From NCBI GenBank assembly GCA_965651905.1, contig CBFGUG010000028.1, forward strand, positions 26,559-90,558: a stretch of DNA of 64,000 nt. The letters run 5' to 3'. Shown piece after piece: positions 9,003-17,302 of this stretch (the stretch's first letter is position 1; every line of letters begins with the position of its first letter). Made by a program: the position numbers and the translations under genes. Below the pieces are notes generated by a model. It worked only from the letters and a program-made list of their open reading frames with translations. It was not told the DNA's origin and did no database searches. The stretch comes from SZUA-265 sp965651905. GTDB lineage: Bacteria; Myxococcota_A; Polyangia; Polyangiales; Polyangiaceae.

Positions 9003-12000
9003 TTACGTCTGATCGCGAAGCTCTGCCGCCAGCGCGCTGACGAACGGCAAAGCGCCGAAGTTGTGTTTCTTGGTACCAAGCATGCCGTCTGCAAGGGCGA
9101 TGCGAGTATTCTGAGCAGACAGGGGTGCGCCGCGCGAGTTCTGCCCTTCCTCGGGTGCCTCGTCGAATACGTGGGGCAAGTAGGCTGCCGTACCTTCCGC
9201 CGTCCCGTCCGCACCGAGCCCAGCGTAGAGGTCTTCACCCAAGTACGTGGAGTGCTCTTTGGCGTTGGTCTGATCACGTAGTGCGCTGAGGCAGTTGTTC
9301 TTCACCAACGTCGCGAGGTGCCCTTCTTCCGTCGGCTTCTCGAGCAGGCACAAGTTCACCCACTTGGTCATGCAGATGGTGGCGCACACGGGCGAGCCTT
9401 GGGCGAACCACGCCTGGCGGAACATCCTGGCCAGCGTTTGCTTCTCGGGCCTGACTCGAAGCGCCTTCCAGTGTTTGCGTTTGGCCGTACTGTCCGGGAC
9501 CTCACCCAGTTGCGCGCCATCGCCGCCCACGACCAGCGCCGCGGCGAGCGCCATGTACGGATCGAGACCAACCTTCGTGCAAGGCACTACGTCATCCGAC
9601 TTCACCGCGCTGGACCCCGCCAACACGATACGCGGCAGCGGAGGCTCCTGCTTTGGCGAGACGATTCCGAAGATGCTACCCGCGGTGTCAATCCCAACCG
9701 GGCTCACCATCACGGGAAGCTGCAGAGACTTGGTCTCTTCGGTGGGCTCGTTCATCACCTCTACCACGCGCGAGCTGAAACGTTTGATGCTCGTCGCGTC
9801 GGGTTTAGCCTGGGCCGTCAAGTACGCGACCACGGGATGCCGCTTCACCACGAACAGGTCCTTGGCGTCGGGCACGCCCACGTCCCAATCGTCGCTCGCG
9901 TGCTCGCTCAAGGTGCAGTTGTAGACCGTGATCTCAGCGCCCGTACCCTGCAATGACTCGAACAGTTGACGAATCGAACGAAGTTCGTCGAAGTAGGTGT
10001 CGAGCTTGCTCAAGTCCTGGCACTGGCCGTGGTGGTACTGAAGGATGCTGCTGAGCTCTTTGGCGTCGTTGACGGGGTAGTGCACGCTCAAGTTCAGACG
10101 AGCGAGCACGTCGTCGGGCAGGGGTTCGTCGCCCGTGAGCACTTTGTCGTTACCCAGCTCTGCGATGTGCTCGACGATGTCCAGTGTGACGCCCAGCACG
10201 TTCGACAGGTCCGCAACGCCCAAGTTGCTTTCGGCAGGGGGCGTCGCCACCATGAACTCGCCCAGCGCAAGTGCGCGCGTGGCCCGCGTGAAGTACGAGT
10301 CGCCCTTGCCGCGCTCCTCTTCGTACTTCTGACGGATCATCGCCTGGGTTTCCGAATAGGAGCCGAAACCACGCGTGGTGTCTTCCGTCGCCTGGCGAGC
10401 TTGCTCTTGCGCCTGATCGACGACGGGTTCGAGGTCCAAGCCCTCGAGGTCGAACAGCGATAGGTTCTCTTCGCCGAGCGCAAACGTATTTCCCTTGTCG
10501 AGGAGCGCCTCGGGTTCAACGCCAGGCGCGTATTCGATTTGAATGTGCCCCGCTTCGTTGTCCGTCGAGAAGGTCGCCAACTGATCACCGCTCGAACTCT
10601 TGATCACCGTGTCGATGGCCTGCTCTTGCGCTTTTTCGCGCAGCGCGTCGGGCATGGGAACGAACGCTTTCGTCGGGGACCCAGCTGCACCTGCGCCCAC
10701 AGCTGCGGCTTGTTTGCTCAAGTCTTTGGCGTAGGAATCGAGCTCGTCGGAACCCGCTTCGACCAATTGCTGTAGCTCGACTTGGGTCACGGTCATCATC
10801 GGCATGCCGCGTGACGCTCCGCCGCGTCGTTCGACGTCCACCTTGGCGCGCAGGTCGTACAGCTCGCCGAGCTGCTGCACCTCTTCTTCGATGGCGTCCA
10901 TGTCGTTGAGCCAGTTGCGGTCGAAGTAGGTCTTGGTCTCGACGGCGATCTCCTTGACCACGAGTTCGCACACCGCCGTCTTGAGCTCTTCGCCGTCGAC
11001 ACCGAGCCCGCCGAGCTTGCCCGTTACGCGATCGACGAATGCCTTCAAGCGTTCACTTCGAACACCTTTGAGCGCTTTCTCGAAGGCTTCGACCTGAAGC
11101 ACCCCGTCTTTGTCGGCACGCACGTTCTTGACCGCGCGGTACACCGCGGAGAGCGCTTCAGCCTGGGTCGTCGCCTGATTCAGAATCTGCCCCGCACGAC
11201 CACCTGCCATTTGTCCGAGCGCCACGAACAGCTCGCGGTTGCGCTTGTTGACCATGCTTCGCTGGAACGAACGCGCGGGCGTCAACTTCTCCATGATGCC
11301 TTCTTGCAAGGCACCCTCGAGACGCTCGTAGACGTTGCTCTCTTTTAGGGTGGCGCGTTCCTCGTCCGAGACGTCGGACTGCGCCTCGCGGATCAACTCG
11401 AACTTTCGCTTTCGCTCCTCTTTGGTCTCGCCGGGAATGCGCTTGTCGCCCTGGCCCTCGACGCTGACCTCGTACATGCGCTTGGCCACGTTCGTGAGCT
11501 GTCCGAGGTTACCGTTCCAGGACGTATACTTCCCGGCCAACCACATGATGAGATACGAGTGCAAGGACCCGTTGCGCACGAAGCGGTGCACCGAAGCCGA
11601 GCGCTGGCGGTAGTAGCGGTAGTGCGCCGCAAAGTCTTTGGCTCCTGGGGCTTCGTTGTCGGTGCCCACGGGTGAGACGCTGATGCCGAATTTGGAATCC
11701 CCAGCGTAGTCCTTGAGGTAGTGAAACTCGTCCTCTGCCTCCATCGCCTGGTAGATGCCGTTCGACGCGGGGCCGCCTCTGGATCCGAGCAGACGACGGC
11801 ATTCGGCCAAACCCGTCAGCAGGTGCTCGACCTGTTGCTTGGTGAGCGGGGCGTCTTCACCCTCCGTGTGCTCCGAAAGTGCCTTGGCGACCTCGTTGCG
11901 CGCGTTGGGCTCGTCGGTCACGTAACACGTCATGAAGTTCAGAATCGAAGCCGAGAGCCCGTGCTTGAAGGTGAGCCGCTCCCAGTCTCCGCGATCGATC

Positions 12001-12500
12001 TGGCTGTCGGAGTTCGCCGCGTCCGCGTAGTCGATCATGTAGCGACGCGTGAGATTGAGCAGCGCCGAAGAGAAGCGACCGTCAGAAAAGAACGTCAACT
12101 GGTCCAAGTCTTCCAGCAGACGTTTGACCATCTTGCCACCTTGGCCAACCCAAGTTTGGCTGGGCTTGCCGTGGGTTTGCTCGTCGGCATCCGCAAGGAA
12201 TGGACTATCGGGCGTGATCACCTGACCGTGTCCAGCCTCGCCCGCGTCTGCAGGTGCGCGCAGCTTGAATGAGTTGAAGGCAGTAGGCCCGACTTTCTTG
12301 GTCGTTCCCCGCTCGTAGCGGAGCTCTGGCTGAATCTCATTGAAGAATTCGGCAACACCAATGCGCGGGTTGGACTTATCACCGCCGAAAGTTATCCCCT
12401 TACTGGCGGAGCCCTCGGTGTCGGTGGACGAGAAGCGCCCCATGATCACCAAGCGCTTGTTGGAAGACCTGAGAATGGACTTGAGCTGTTCTTTTTCCAT
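9003..12500 (-). CDS. Very large cytoplasmic protein of the Hsp100 cluster, 1165 aa
   Basis: The ATG directly abuts the stop of the Hsp100 gene (TAAATG), so the two are translationally linked. There is no signal peptide and no membrane segment. The first 100 residues show a hydrophobic strand followed by Gly-x-Phe-Ser (LVIMGRFSS) and a later FFNEIQPELRY segment. This loosely recalls the start of small sheath subunits (TssB/VipA: strand-GDF, then an amphipathic helix), but the similarity is weak. Residues of about 370-640 are strongly helical and charged, including segments likely to form coiled coils. The C-terminal 400 residues are mixed alpha/beta with many Cys. No known domain is certain. 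As the largest product, made beside an unfoldase, it is a good candidate for the polymer or substrate remodelled by the Hsp100. Confidence 0.72.
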   Translation of the reverse strand: MEKEQLKSILRSSNKRLVIMGRFSSTDTEGSASKGITFGGDKSNPRIGVAEFFNEIQPELRYERGTTKKVGPTAFNSFKLRAPADAGEAGHGQVITPDSPFLADADEQTHGKPSQTWVGQGGKMVKRLLEDLDQLTFFSDGRFSSALLNLTRRYMIDYADAANSDSQIDRGDWERLTFKHGLSASILNFMTCYVTDEPNARNEVAKALSEHTEGEDAPLTKQQVEHLLTGLAECRRLLGSRGGPASNGIYQAMEAEDEFHYLKDYAGDSKFGISVSPVGTDNEAPGAKDFAAHYRYYRQRSASVHRFVRNGSLHSYLIMWLAGKYTSWNGNLGQLTNVAKRMYEVSVEGQGDKRIPGETKEERKRKFELIREAQSDVSDEERATLKESNVYERLEGALQEGIMEKLTPARSFQRSMVNKRNRELFVALGQMAGGRAGQILNQATTQAEALSAVYRAVKNVRADKDGVLQVEAFEKALKGVRSERLKAFVDRVTGKLGGLGVDGEELKTAVCELVVKEIAVETKTYFDRNWLNDMDAIEEEVQQLGELYDLRAKVDVERRGGASRGMPMMTVTQVELQQLVEAGSDELDSYAKDLSKQAAAVGAGAAGSPTKAFVPMPDALREKAQEQAIDTVIKSSSGDQLATFSTDNEAGHIQIEYAPGVEPEALLDKGNTFALGEENLSLFDLEGLDLEPVVDQAQEQARQATEDTTRGFGSYSETQAMIRQKYEEERGKGDSYFTRATRALALGEFMVATPPAESNLGVADLSNVLGVTLDIVEHIAELGNDKVLTGDEPLPDDVLARLNLSVHYPVNDAKELSSILQYHHGQCQDLSKLDTYFDELRSIRQLFESLQGTGAEITVYNCTLSEHASDDWDVGVPDAKDLFVVKRHPVVAYLTAQAKPDATSIKRFSSRVVEVMNEPTEETKSLQLPVMVSPVGIDTAGSIFGIVSPKQEPPLPRIVLAGSSAVKSDDVVPCTKVGLDPYMALAAALVVGGDGAQLGEVPDSTAKRKHWKALRVRPEKQTLARMFRQAWFAQGSPVCATICMTKWVNLCLLEKPTEEGHLATLVKNNCLSALRDQTNAKEHSTYLGEDLYAGLGADGTAEGTAAYLPHVFDEAPEEGQNSRGAPLSAQNTRIALADGMLGTKKHNFGALPFVSALAAELRDQT

Positions 12501-14765
12501 TTAGAATTCCTTACACAGGTATTTCTTGACCAGGCGTTCCAGCGGGCGCACGGACTCCTGCTGGGCGATCGCCTGTTCCAAAATTTCGTCTTTGATGTTC
12601 TGAGGGCAATCCGACCAGCCAAGCTCGCTGAGCTTGAGGTCGAGAATGCGAACGAGTAGCGGCCGCTCCTTGAGCGGGAAAAACGGAATGATGAAGTCGA
12701 CGCGATCGAGCAACGCACGATCCATCGGGCTGGTGCGCACTGATCGTTCGAGCCGCTGGCGCATCTCCTTCAAATCCGAGTACTGGCCGATGGCCTGCAT
12801 GCTGGCGGCCATCTCGCCCGCCTGTCGCGCGCTTTCGAACTGCGCTTTCGCCCCATTGAGCAACTGGTCGAGCTGTGCTTGCATCGCCAGCTCGGTGTCG
12901 TCAGTCGCGCCCTCGAGCACGAGGCGCCGCAACTGTTCGTCGGCGAAACGCTCGACCAGTTGCTTGCGGTCAATCTTTCCTTCGAGCACGTCGGCGTAAG
13001 CCGCTTGTACCGCCTCTTGCCCGAGGTTCGTCGTCATCACGAACACGCTCTGCGAAAAGTAAACGGGCTGCCCTTCGGCGTCTTTGCCCTCACCTTCCAT
13101 CACCGAGAGCAAGATGTCTTGGATGGTCGCGTCCGCGCGATCTATCTCGTCGAGCAAGATCACGCACGCGGGGCGCTCACGCACGCATTGGTAGATGGTG
13201 CGGGTATTGCTGAAGCCCACGTAACCCGGGTCCGCGCCCATGAAGCGGGTACGCGCCGACTCCGACGAGTATTCCGACATGTTGAACACGAAGAAGCCTT
13301 CGTCGCCGTAGCCGAGCTCTTTCGCGAGCGAGCGCGCCAGCTGCGTTTTGCCGACACCAGGCGGGCCCACGAACAAGAAGCGCCCTCGGGGAGCACGCTG
13401 GGGTGGCCGCTGCGCCTGCATTTCGAGAGCCGACGCGATCTGCGCGACAGCGTGGTCCTGACCGATCACTTTGGCGTTGAGGCGTTCTCGCAGCTTGGCG
13501 TAGAACTCTTTCGGATCCTTGCCGAACACCTCGGGGTTGAGCCCTTGCTCGTCCACGACGTGGGCCCACATGTCTTCGACCGTGGCCACGCCCTTGGGCT
13601 CCTGCTCCAGAAAGTCGATGCGATTGCGCGCGCGGTTGATCGTGCTGTCGGCGATGTGCAGCGCCAGCGCGGGCATGAAACGCCCTGGGTAACGTTGCGG
13701 CGCAGTGTTGAGCAGCGCATCCACCAGCACGTCTGCGCTGGGTGACAGCTCGAGCTGGTGTTGGGCGCACAAGTCTGGAAGGCGCTGCTCGATCAGCAAC
13801 TGGCGTGTCGCGTCCGTACTGAGCGCGGGCAGCGGACAGGGGCGCGTGCCTTTGAGCAGCGGTGTCGCGCTGGCGACGCTGCTATCGCAAACGAGTACGA
13901 AAGTGCGCCCGCCACCCGCCAGCCAGCTGCCGAACATGGCCGTGAAGTGCTCGGACAGTTTCGGAGCGTGCAGCAGGATGTGCTCGAGCTCGTCGAACAC
14001 GGGCACGATGTCCGGGTTCTGCTGCAAGTAAGTGTACAGTCGCCCGAAGCGCTCCTTATTCTCTGCCTCGGAGCCCAGAAAATCGCGACGCCCGAAACCG
14101 ACGAACTGCTTGTTGCGCGCGGCCGAGTTGCCCGCGAGCTGTTCGTTTTGCGCGTACGCGAGCAGGTGATTCAAAAAGTACGATTTTCCGACGCCAGGCT
14201 TTCCGACGAGCAAATAGTGCTGGTCTTGCTGCAGCGCGAGAGTGAGAAAGCCCAAGTGTTTGGCAAGCTCCGCGCTTCTGCCGAAGAGCGGCCCTGAGCT
14301 CACGCGCGCCAAGTGCGCGCCAGCAAGCGGACTGCCGAAACCGAGTTCAGGCACCGTGGCTTCATCGCCACTGGCCGCCTGAGAAGCGACGCCCGCACGA
14401 CGACACGCCTCGCGGCACAACTTCATCGAGGGTTCGGAAAAATCGACGTTCAACAGCCACTCGAGCACACTCTCGGCGATCGACGAGCCGCGCGCAGTCG
14501 CGCCGCTGCCTCCGACCCAGTTCTTGAAGCTGCGCTCTGCGTCTTGCCAGGCAAACGTTGCTGCGCCGACCTTGCCTGCGCTGCCCTGGCGATCGACGGA
14601 CAGCTGGCTCAGCACTTCCTCTTCGATGCGCTTCGCTGCGGCGACGTAACGCTCGCCTTTCATCTCGCTCAGCACGACGACGTATACGTGAGCGAGTGCG
14701 AGTACCTGCCTTCCCTCTCGCGAAAGGGAGTGTGCTTTCTTGATGACGTCACGAAACGTGTTCAC
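12501..14765 (-). CDS. Hsp100/Clp-family ATPase with two AAA domains, 754 aa (ClpV/ClpA-like)
   Basis: Both nucleotide-binding domains are complete. D1 has Walker A GKPGVGKS (188-195) and Walker B VPVFDELE (254-261). D2 has Walker A GPPGVGKT (467-474), the pore loop GADPGYVGF (510-518), Walker B VILLDEID (535-542), sensor-1 Asn580, an arginine finger near R688 and sensor-2 R740. D1 is too short to hold the ClpB/ClpV middle domain. D2 has about 95 extra helical residues (584-678) between sensor 1 and the arginine finger, where ClpA and ClpX carry the ClpP-docking loop. I see no IGF/IGL docking tripeptide, so a ClpP partner is unlikely. The N-terminal 150 residues are helical but not a clear Clp-N repeat. 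The family threads folded or polymerised proteins, and in type VI secretion ClpV recycles contracted sheath. Its GTG start lies in a triplicated repeat. Confidence 0.9.
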   Translation of the reverse strand: MNTFRDVIKKAHSLSREGRQVLALAHVYVVVLSEMKGERYVAAAKRIEEEVLSQLSVDRQGSAGKVGAATFAWQDAERSFKNWVGGSGATARGSSIAESVLEWLLNVDFSEPSMKLCREACRRAGVASQAASGDEATVPELGFGSPLAGAHLARVSSGPLFGRSAELAKHLGFLTLALQQDQHYLLVGKPGVGKSYFLNHLLAYAQNEQLAGNSAARNKQFVGFGRRDFLGSEAENKERFGRLYTYLQQNPDIVPVFDELEHILLHAPKLSEHFTAMFGSWLAGGGRTFVLVCDSSVASATPLLKGTRPCPLPALSTDATRQLLIEQRLPDLCAQHQLELSPSADVLVDALLNTAPQRYPGRFMPALALHIADSTINRARNRIDFLEQEPKGVATVEDMWAHVVDEQGLNPEVFGKDPKEFYAKLRERLNAKVIGQDHAVAQIASALEMQAQRPPQRAPRGRFLFVGPPGVGKTQLARSLAKELGYGDEGFFVFNMSEYSSESARTRFMGADPGYVGFSNTRTIYQCVRERPACVILLDEIDRADATIQDILLSVMEGEGKDAEGQPVYFSQSVFVMTTNLGQEAVQAAYADVLEGKIDRKQLVERFADEQLRRLVLEGATDDTELAMQAQLDQLLNGAKAQFESARQAGEMAASMQAIGQYSDLKEMRQRLERSVRTSPMDRALLDRVDFIIPFFPLKERPLLVRILDLKLSELGWSDCPQNIKDEILEQAIAQQESVRPLERLVKKYLCKEF

Positions 14766-14808
14766 CGATCCACCTGTTCACCGATCCACCTGTTCACCGA
14801 TCCACCTG
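14761..14808 (-). repeat. Triplicated 16-bp unit containing a Shine-Dalgarno-like core and GTG start
   Basis: Three perfect tandem copies of CAGGTGGATCGGTGAA (sense strand) occupy the short gap between the 559-aa gene and the Hsp100 gene. Each copy carries an AGGTGG core and a GTG. Only the last GTG opens the Hsp100 frame. Because the unit is 16 bp, a ribosome starting at either earlier GTG meets a stop within 11-12 codons. A change in copy number would alter the number of decoy starts without shifting the real frame. Confidence 0.85.
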
Positions 14809-14824
14809 TTAGCTGGTTTGAGGT

Positions 14825-16504
14825 TTACACTGGGGTGGAAAAACGCATCCTGACCGGCCTTTCGAGCACGACCGGACCAGCGCCCAATGCTTGTCTCCCG
14901 AGGATCGCCAAGCCCAACTCGAAGTGACTCGCTTGAAAGCGCAAGCTGACGTCGGCCGGGTCGTCGAATAAGCAGGCGTGCCAACTGTTCCACCATCCGG
15001 TCGTGAGAGTCAAGGTCAGAGAACGCTTGGGCGCGGGCTTCTGACGGATCTGAGACCAGTACCAACCGAAGGCACCATCGGGCACCGCGGTCAGTAGATC
15101 CACCATGATCGGCAACTCTACGTCTTCGGTCTCGGGAAGGGAAATTCGTAACGAAGAGCGCGGCGCCGCCAGACGTTCGAGCACGTCGTTGAACATCTCG
15201 GCAGGAGATGCCGCCAAACGATCTTGGCCGATGAATTGATACCAAGGCCGATGCAGATCGTCGGGGTACGGGATCCCCAGCGTTTCCAGCTCATGCAAGA
15301 AGTCGAGCAAGAAACGGATGAGTGCGTGTTGCACCCCAAACCCCGGCAAGCTCGCGCACATTTGAATGAAGCTCTTGGCGGACGCGACAGCCTGCTCGCG
15401 CTCGCCTTCGTCGAAGCGGCGGGGCAAGACGCTGAGGATACTTCCCCCCGTGTCCAGCACACTGCGCTCGTCGATCAGCTCTGCAGGGGGCGGCGTATCC
15501 AACACGGCAAACTTCACTTGGCTGCTGTTCGCTCGGTGAACGTCAGCCTTCGGAACGTCCACGAGCTTCTCTCCCTGCCCCCACTTGGCCACGAGCTGAC
15601 GCCCGAGCCATTTCGTGTTGGCAGGCGCGTCGGGAGGTGGACACCACGAGTAGGTCGGCATTTGGTAAGGACCCCGCATCCGTCCGTGGCCCTCAATCAC
15701 GAACTTTCCGCCCAGTGCGTCGAGGGCGATGAAGGGCCACGGTTCCAAACTACGGTCGTCCGAGCCGCCCGTGACGAGTCGCTGCATGGCCGAAAGAGGC
15801 CCCTCCGAGCGCTCCAGTGCGCGACTCGACGCCCTCACCCGCATGTCCTCTTCCCGGGTAAACCCGGGCACGATACCCAAGATCTGCACTTCTTCGAACA
15901 GCGCAGCGAGCACGCGACGCGTATCGCCCGCCAGTCCGCCTTCGAGGGTCGCAAATGCTTCGCCGTCCAACGCAAGCCGCAACACGATCGGGTTCATCCA
16001 GCCGTTGGGCGGGCGATCGAATCGGTCCACCTCGAGCTTCATGTGGCTGAGCGCGTCGGCCGAACGACGCGTCTCGCGCAGCAGACGGCCAGTCAGACGT
16101 TCCCGGGCGCGAGAGGCCCGCACGGCGACGTCACCTGGCGGCGCGAAAAAGATCGACTCGGGCAGCTCGAAGTCGGCTGCGGACAGACGCGCGTAACGAT
16201 GAAGCCCACCCGAACTCGTGAGGCGCAAGTCGCTGGGCGCCGCGTCGTCCAGAAAGAGCAACCCCTGGTTGCGCTCTGGGCTCTCGAAGGCAGTCAGCAG
16301 GCGCTTGTCTGGTACGAACATTTTCGTGCTTTCCCCATCGATCCAGATGGGAAAAGTAGGGGCATCCGTTCGCGTGGGATGCAGTCGCTCGACGCCCAGT
16401 TCAGGCTTCGTCAGCGCGTCGAAAAAGTTCCCCTGACGGCTGAGCAGACGCTCGAACGTCGCGTCGCCCAACTGGGGGGCACAGATCACCAAGTAGCGCT
16501 CCAC
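14825..16504 (-). CDS. Unknown cytoplasmic protein, first gene of the Hsp100 cluster, 559 aa
   Basis: The gene begins at 16504 after a 254-bp spacer that separates it from the glyoxalase-fold gene, so it is the likely head of the long minus-strand operon. The product has no signal peptide and no membrane span. The N-terminus (MERYLVICAPQLGDATFERLL) looks like a beta-alpha unit. The middle holds an Arg-rich helical region (about 150-175). The C-terminal third is mixed and Trp-rich (WWNSWHACLFDDP). I recognise no family. Its spacing of 59 bp to the Hsp100 gene and the shared orientation imply a role in the same complex. Confidence 0.7.
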   Translation of the reverse strand: MERYLVICAPQLGDATFERLLSRQGNFFDALTKPELGVERLHPTRTDAPTFPIWIDGESTKMFVPDKRLLTAFESPERNQGLLFLDDAAPSDLRLTSSGGLHRYARLSAADFELPESIFFAPPGDVAVRASRARERLTGRLLRETRRSADALSHMKLEVDRFDRPPNGWMNPIVLRLALDGEAFATLEGGLAGDTRRVLAALFEEVQILGIVPGFTREEDMRVRASSRALERSEGPLSAMQRLVTGGSDDRSLEPWPFIALDALGGKFVIEGHGRMRGPYQMPTYSWCPPPDAPANTKWLGRQLVAKWGQGEKLVDVPKADVHRANSSQVKFAVLDTPPPAELIDERSVLDTGGSILSVLPRRFDEGEREQAVASAKSFIQMCASLPGFGVQHALIRFLLDFLHELETLGIPYPDDLHRPWYQFIGQDRLAASPAEMFNDVLERLAAPRSSLRISLPETEDVELPIMVDLLTAVPDGAFGWYWSQIRQKPAPKRSLTLTLTTGWWNSWHACLFDDPADVSLRFQASHFELGLAILGRQALGAGPVVLERPVRMRFSTPV

Positions 16505-16758
16505 CGCTGCTCCTCGCGGGGGAACCTATCAGGCATCCCCCGCGGTTGTCTGCAGGTGCCTGACCTTCATCGACAAACCGCGATCGAATGTGACTCACGG
16601 GGACCATGAAGGAGGCAGGCGTTCAGTTGGGCTGTGGGACCAGTCGAGTCGAACCGAAGACACTCATGGGAGTAAGTACGGTGTTCGCCCCCAAGAGACG
16701 CGGGTGTGTCGTAAGCCGAGCGCAGGGGTATCGCAAGATTCGTTGGGACGCGTTTGCT

Positions 16759-17124
16759 TCAAGAGTGTGTCCACACGCCGAGTTCGTTGCCCGCGGGATC
16801 GAGAAACTGCAAACGGCGACCACCCGGAAACGCAAACGGCTCCTTCGTGATCACCGCCCCAGCCTGCTTCAGTCGCTGCAGTGTGCCTTCCAGATCGCTC
16901 GAGTAGAGTACCACCAGCGGCCCACCACGCGGCACCTCAGCGGCCGCGCACAACCCTCCTGATTCCCCTCCACCAGCGCGTTTGATGCCCAGGTATCCCG
17001 GACTGTACTCGGTAAACTGCCAGTCGAAGACTTGCTCGTAAAATCGACGTGAAGTTGGGACGTCGGTCGCGTAGATCTCGACGTAGTCGATGCCATGGTG
17101 CGCGGGCTGCTTGGAGTCACTCAT
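16759..17124 (-). CDS. Glyoxalase/VOC-fold protein, 121 aa
   Basis: The whole chain is one vicinal-oxygen-chelate module pair: IDYVEIYATDVPTSRRFYEQVF at the start and FPGGRRLQFLDPAGNELGVW at the end, as in small bleomycin-resistance/glyoxalase-like proteins. Metal-ligand positions are partly replaced: the first strand has H7/Y11-like residues, and the last strand ends in a Glu (GNE). An enzymatic role is therefore possible but unproven. It stands alone, transcribed away from the lipoprotein gene at 17303. Substrate unknown. Confidence 0.85.
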   Translation of the reverse strand: MSDSKQPAHHGIDYVEIYATDVPTSRRFYEQVFDWQFTEYSPGYLGIKRAGGGESGGLCAAAEVPRGGPLVVLYSSDLEGTLQRLKQAGAVITKEPFAFPGGRRLQFLDPAGNELGVWTHS

Positions 17125-17302
17125 CGGCTCAACGTAATGTGCCGAATCCGCAGTTCATAGCAGAATTGTCGCGATCCAAGGACTCTGGACCCCTCCTCCA
17201 TTCGATGAAACACTACACTCGCGAGAGACGCCCCCACCGAGCCGCCGTCCTGTTTACCACATCAACGCAGTGCTCGAACCTCGGCGTGGTAGGGTGGGCG
17301 CC

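Noticed and set aside
9003..12500. Assignment of the 1165-aa protein as a TssB-TssC fusion
   Set aside because: Only a short N-terminal segment is faintly similar. No TssC motifs are visible, so I keep the product as unknown.
12501..14765. ClpA partner of ClpP
   Set aside because: Length is ClpA-like, but the ClpP-docking tripeptide is missing and D2 has an insertion at that place; neighbours do not include ClpS or ClpP.
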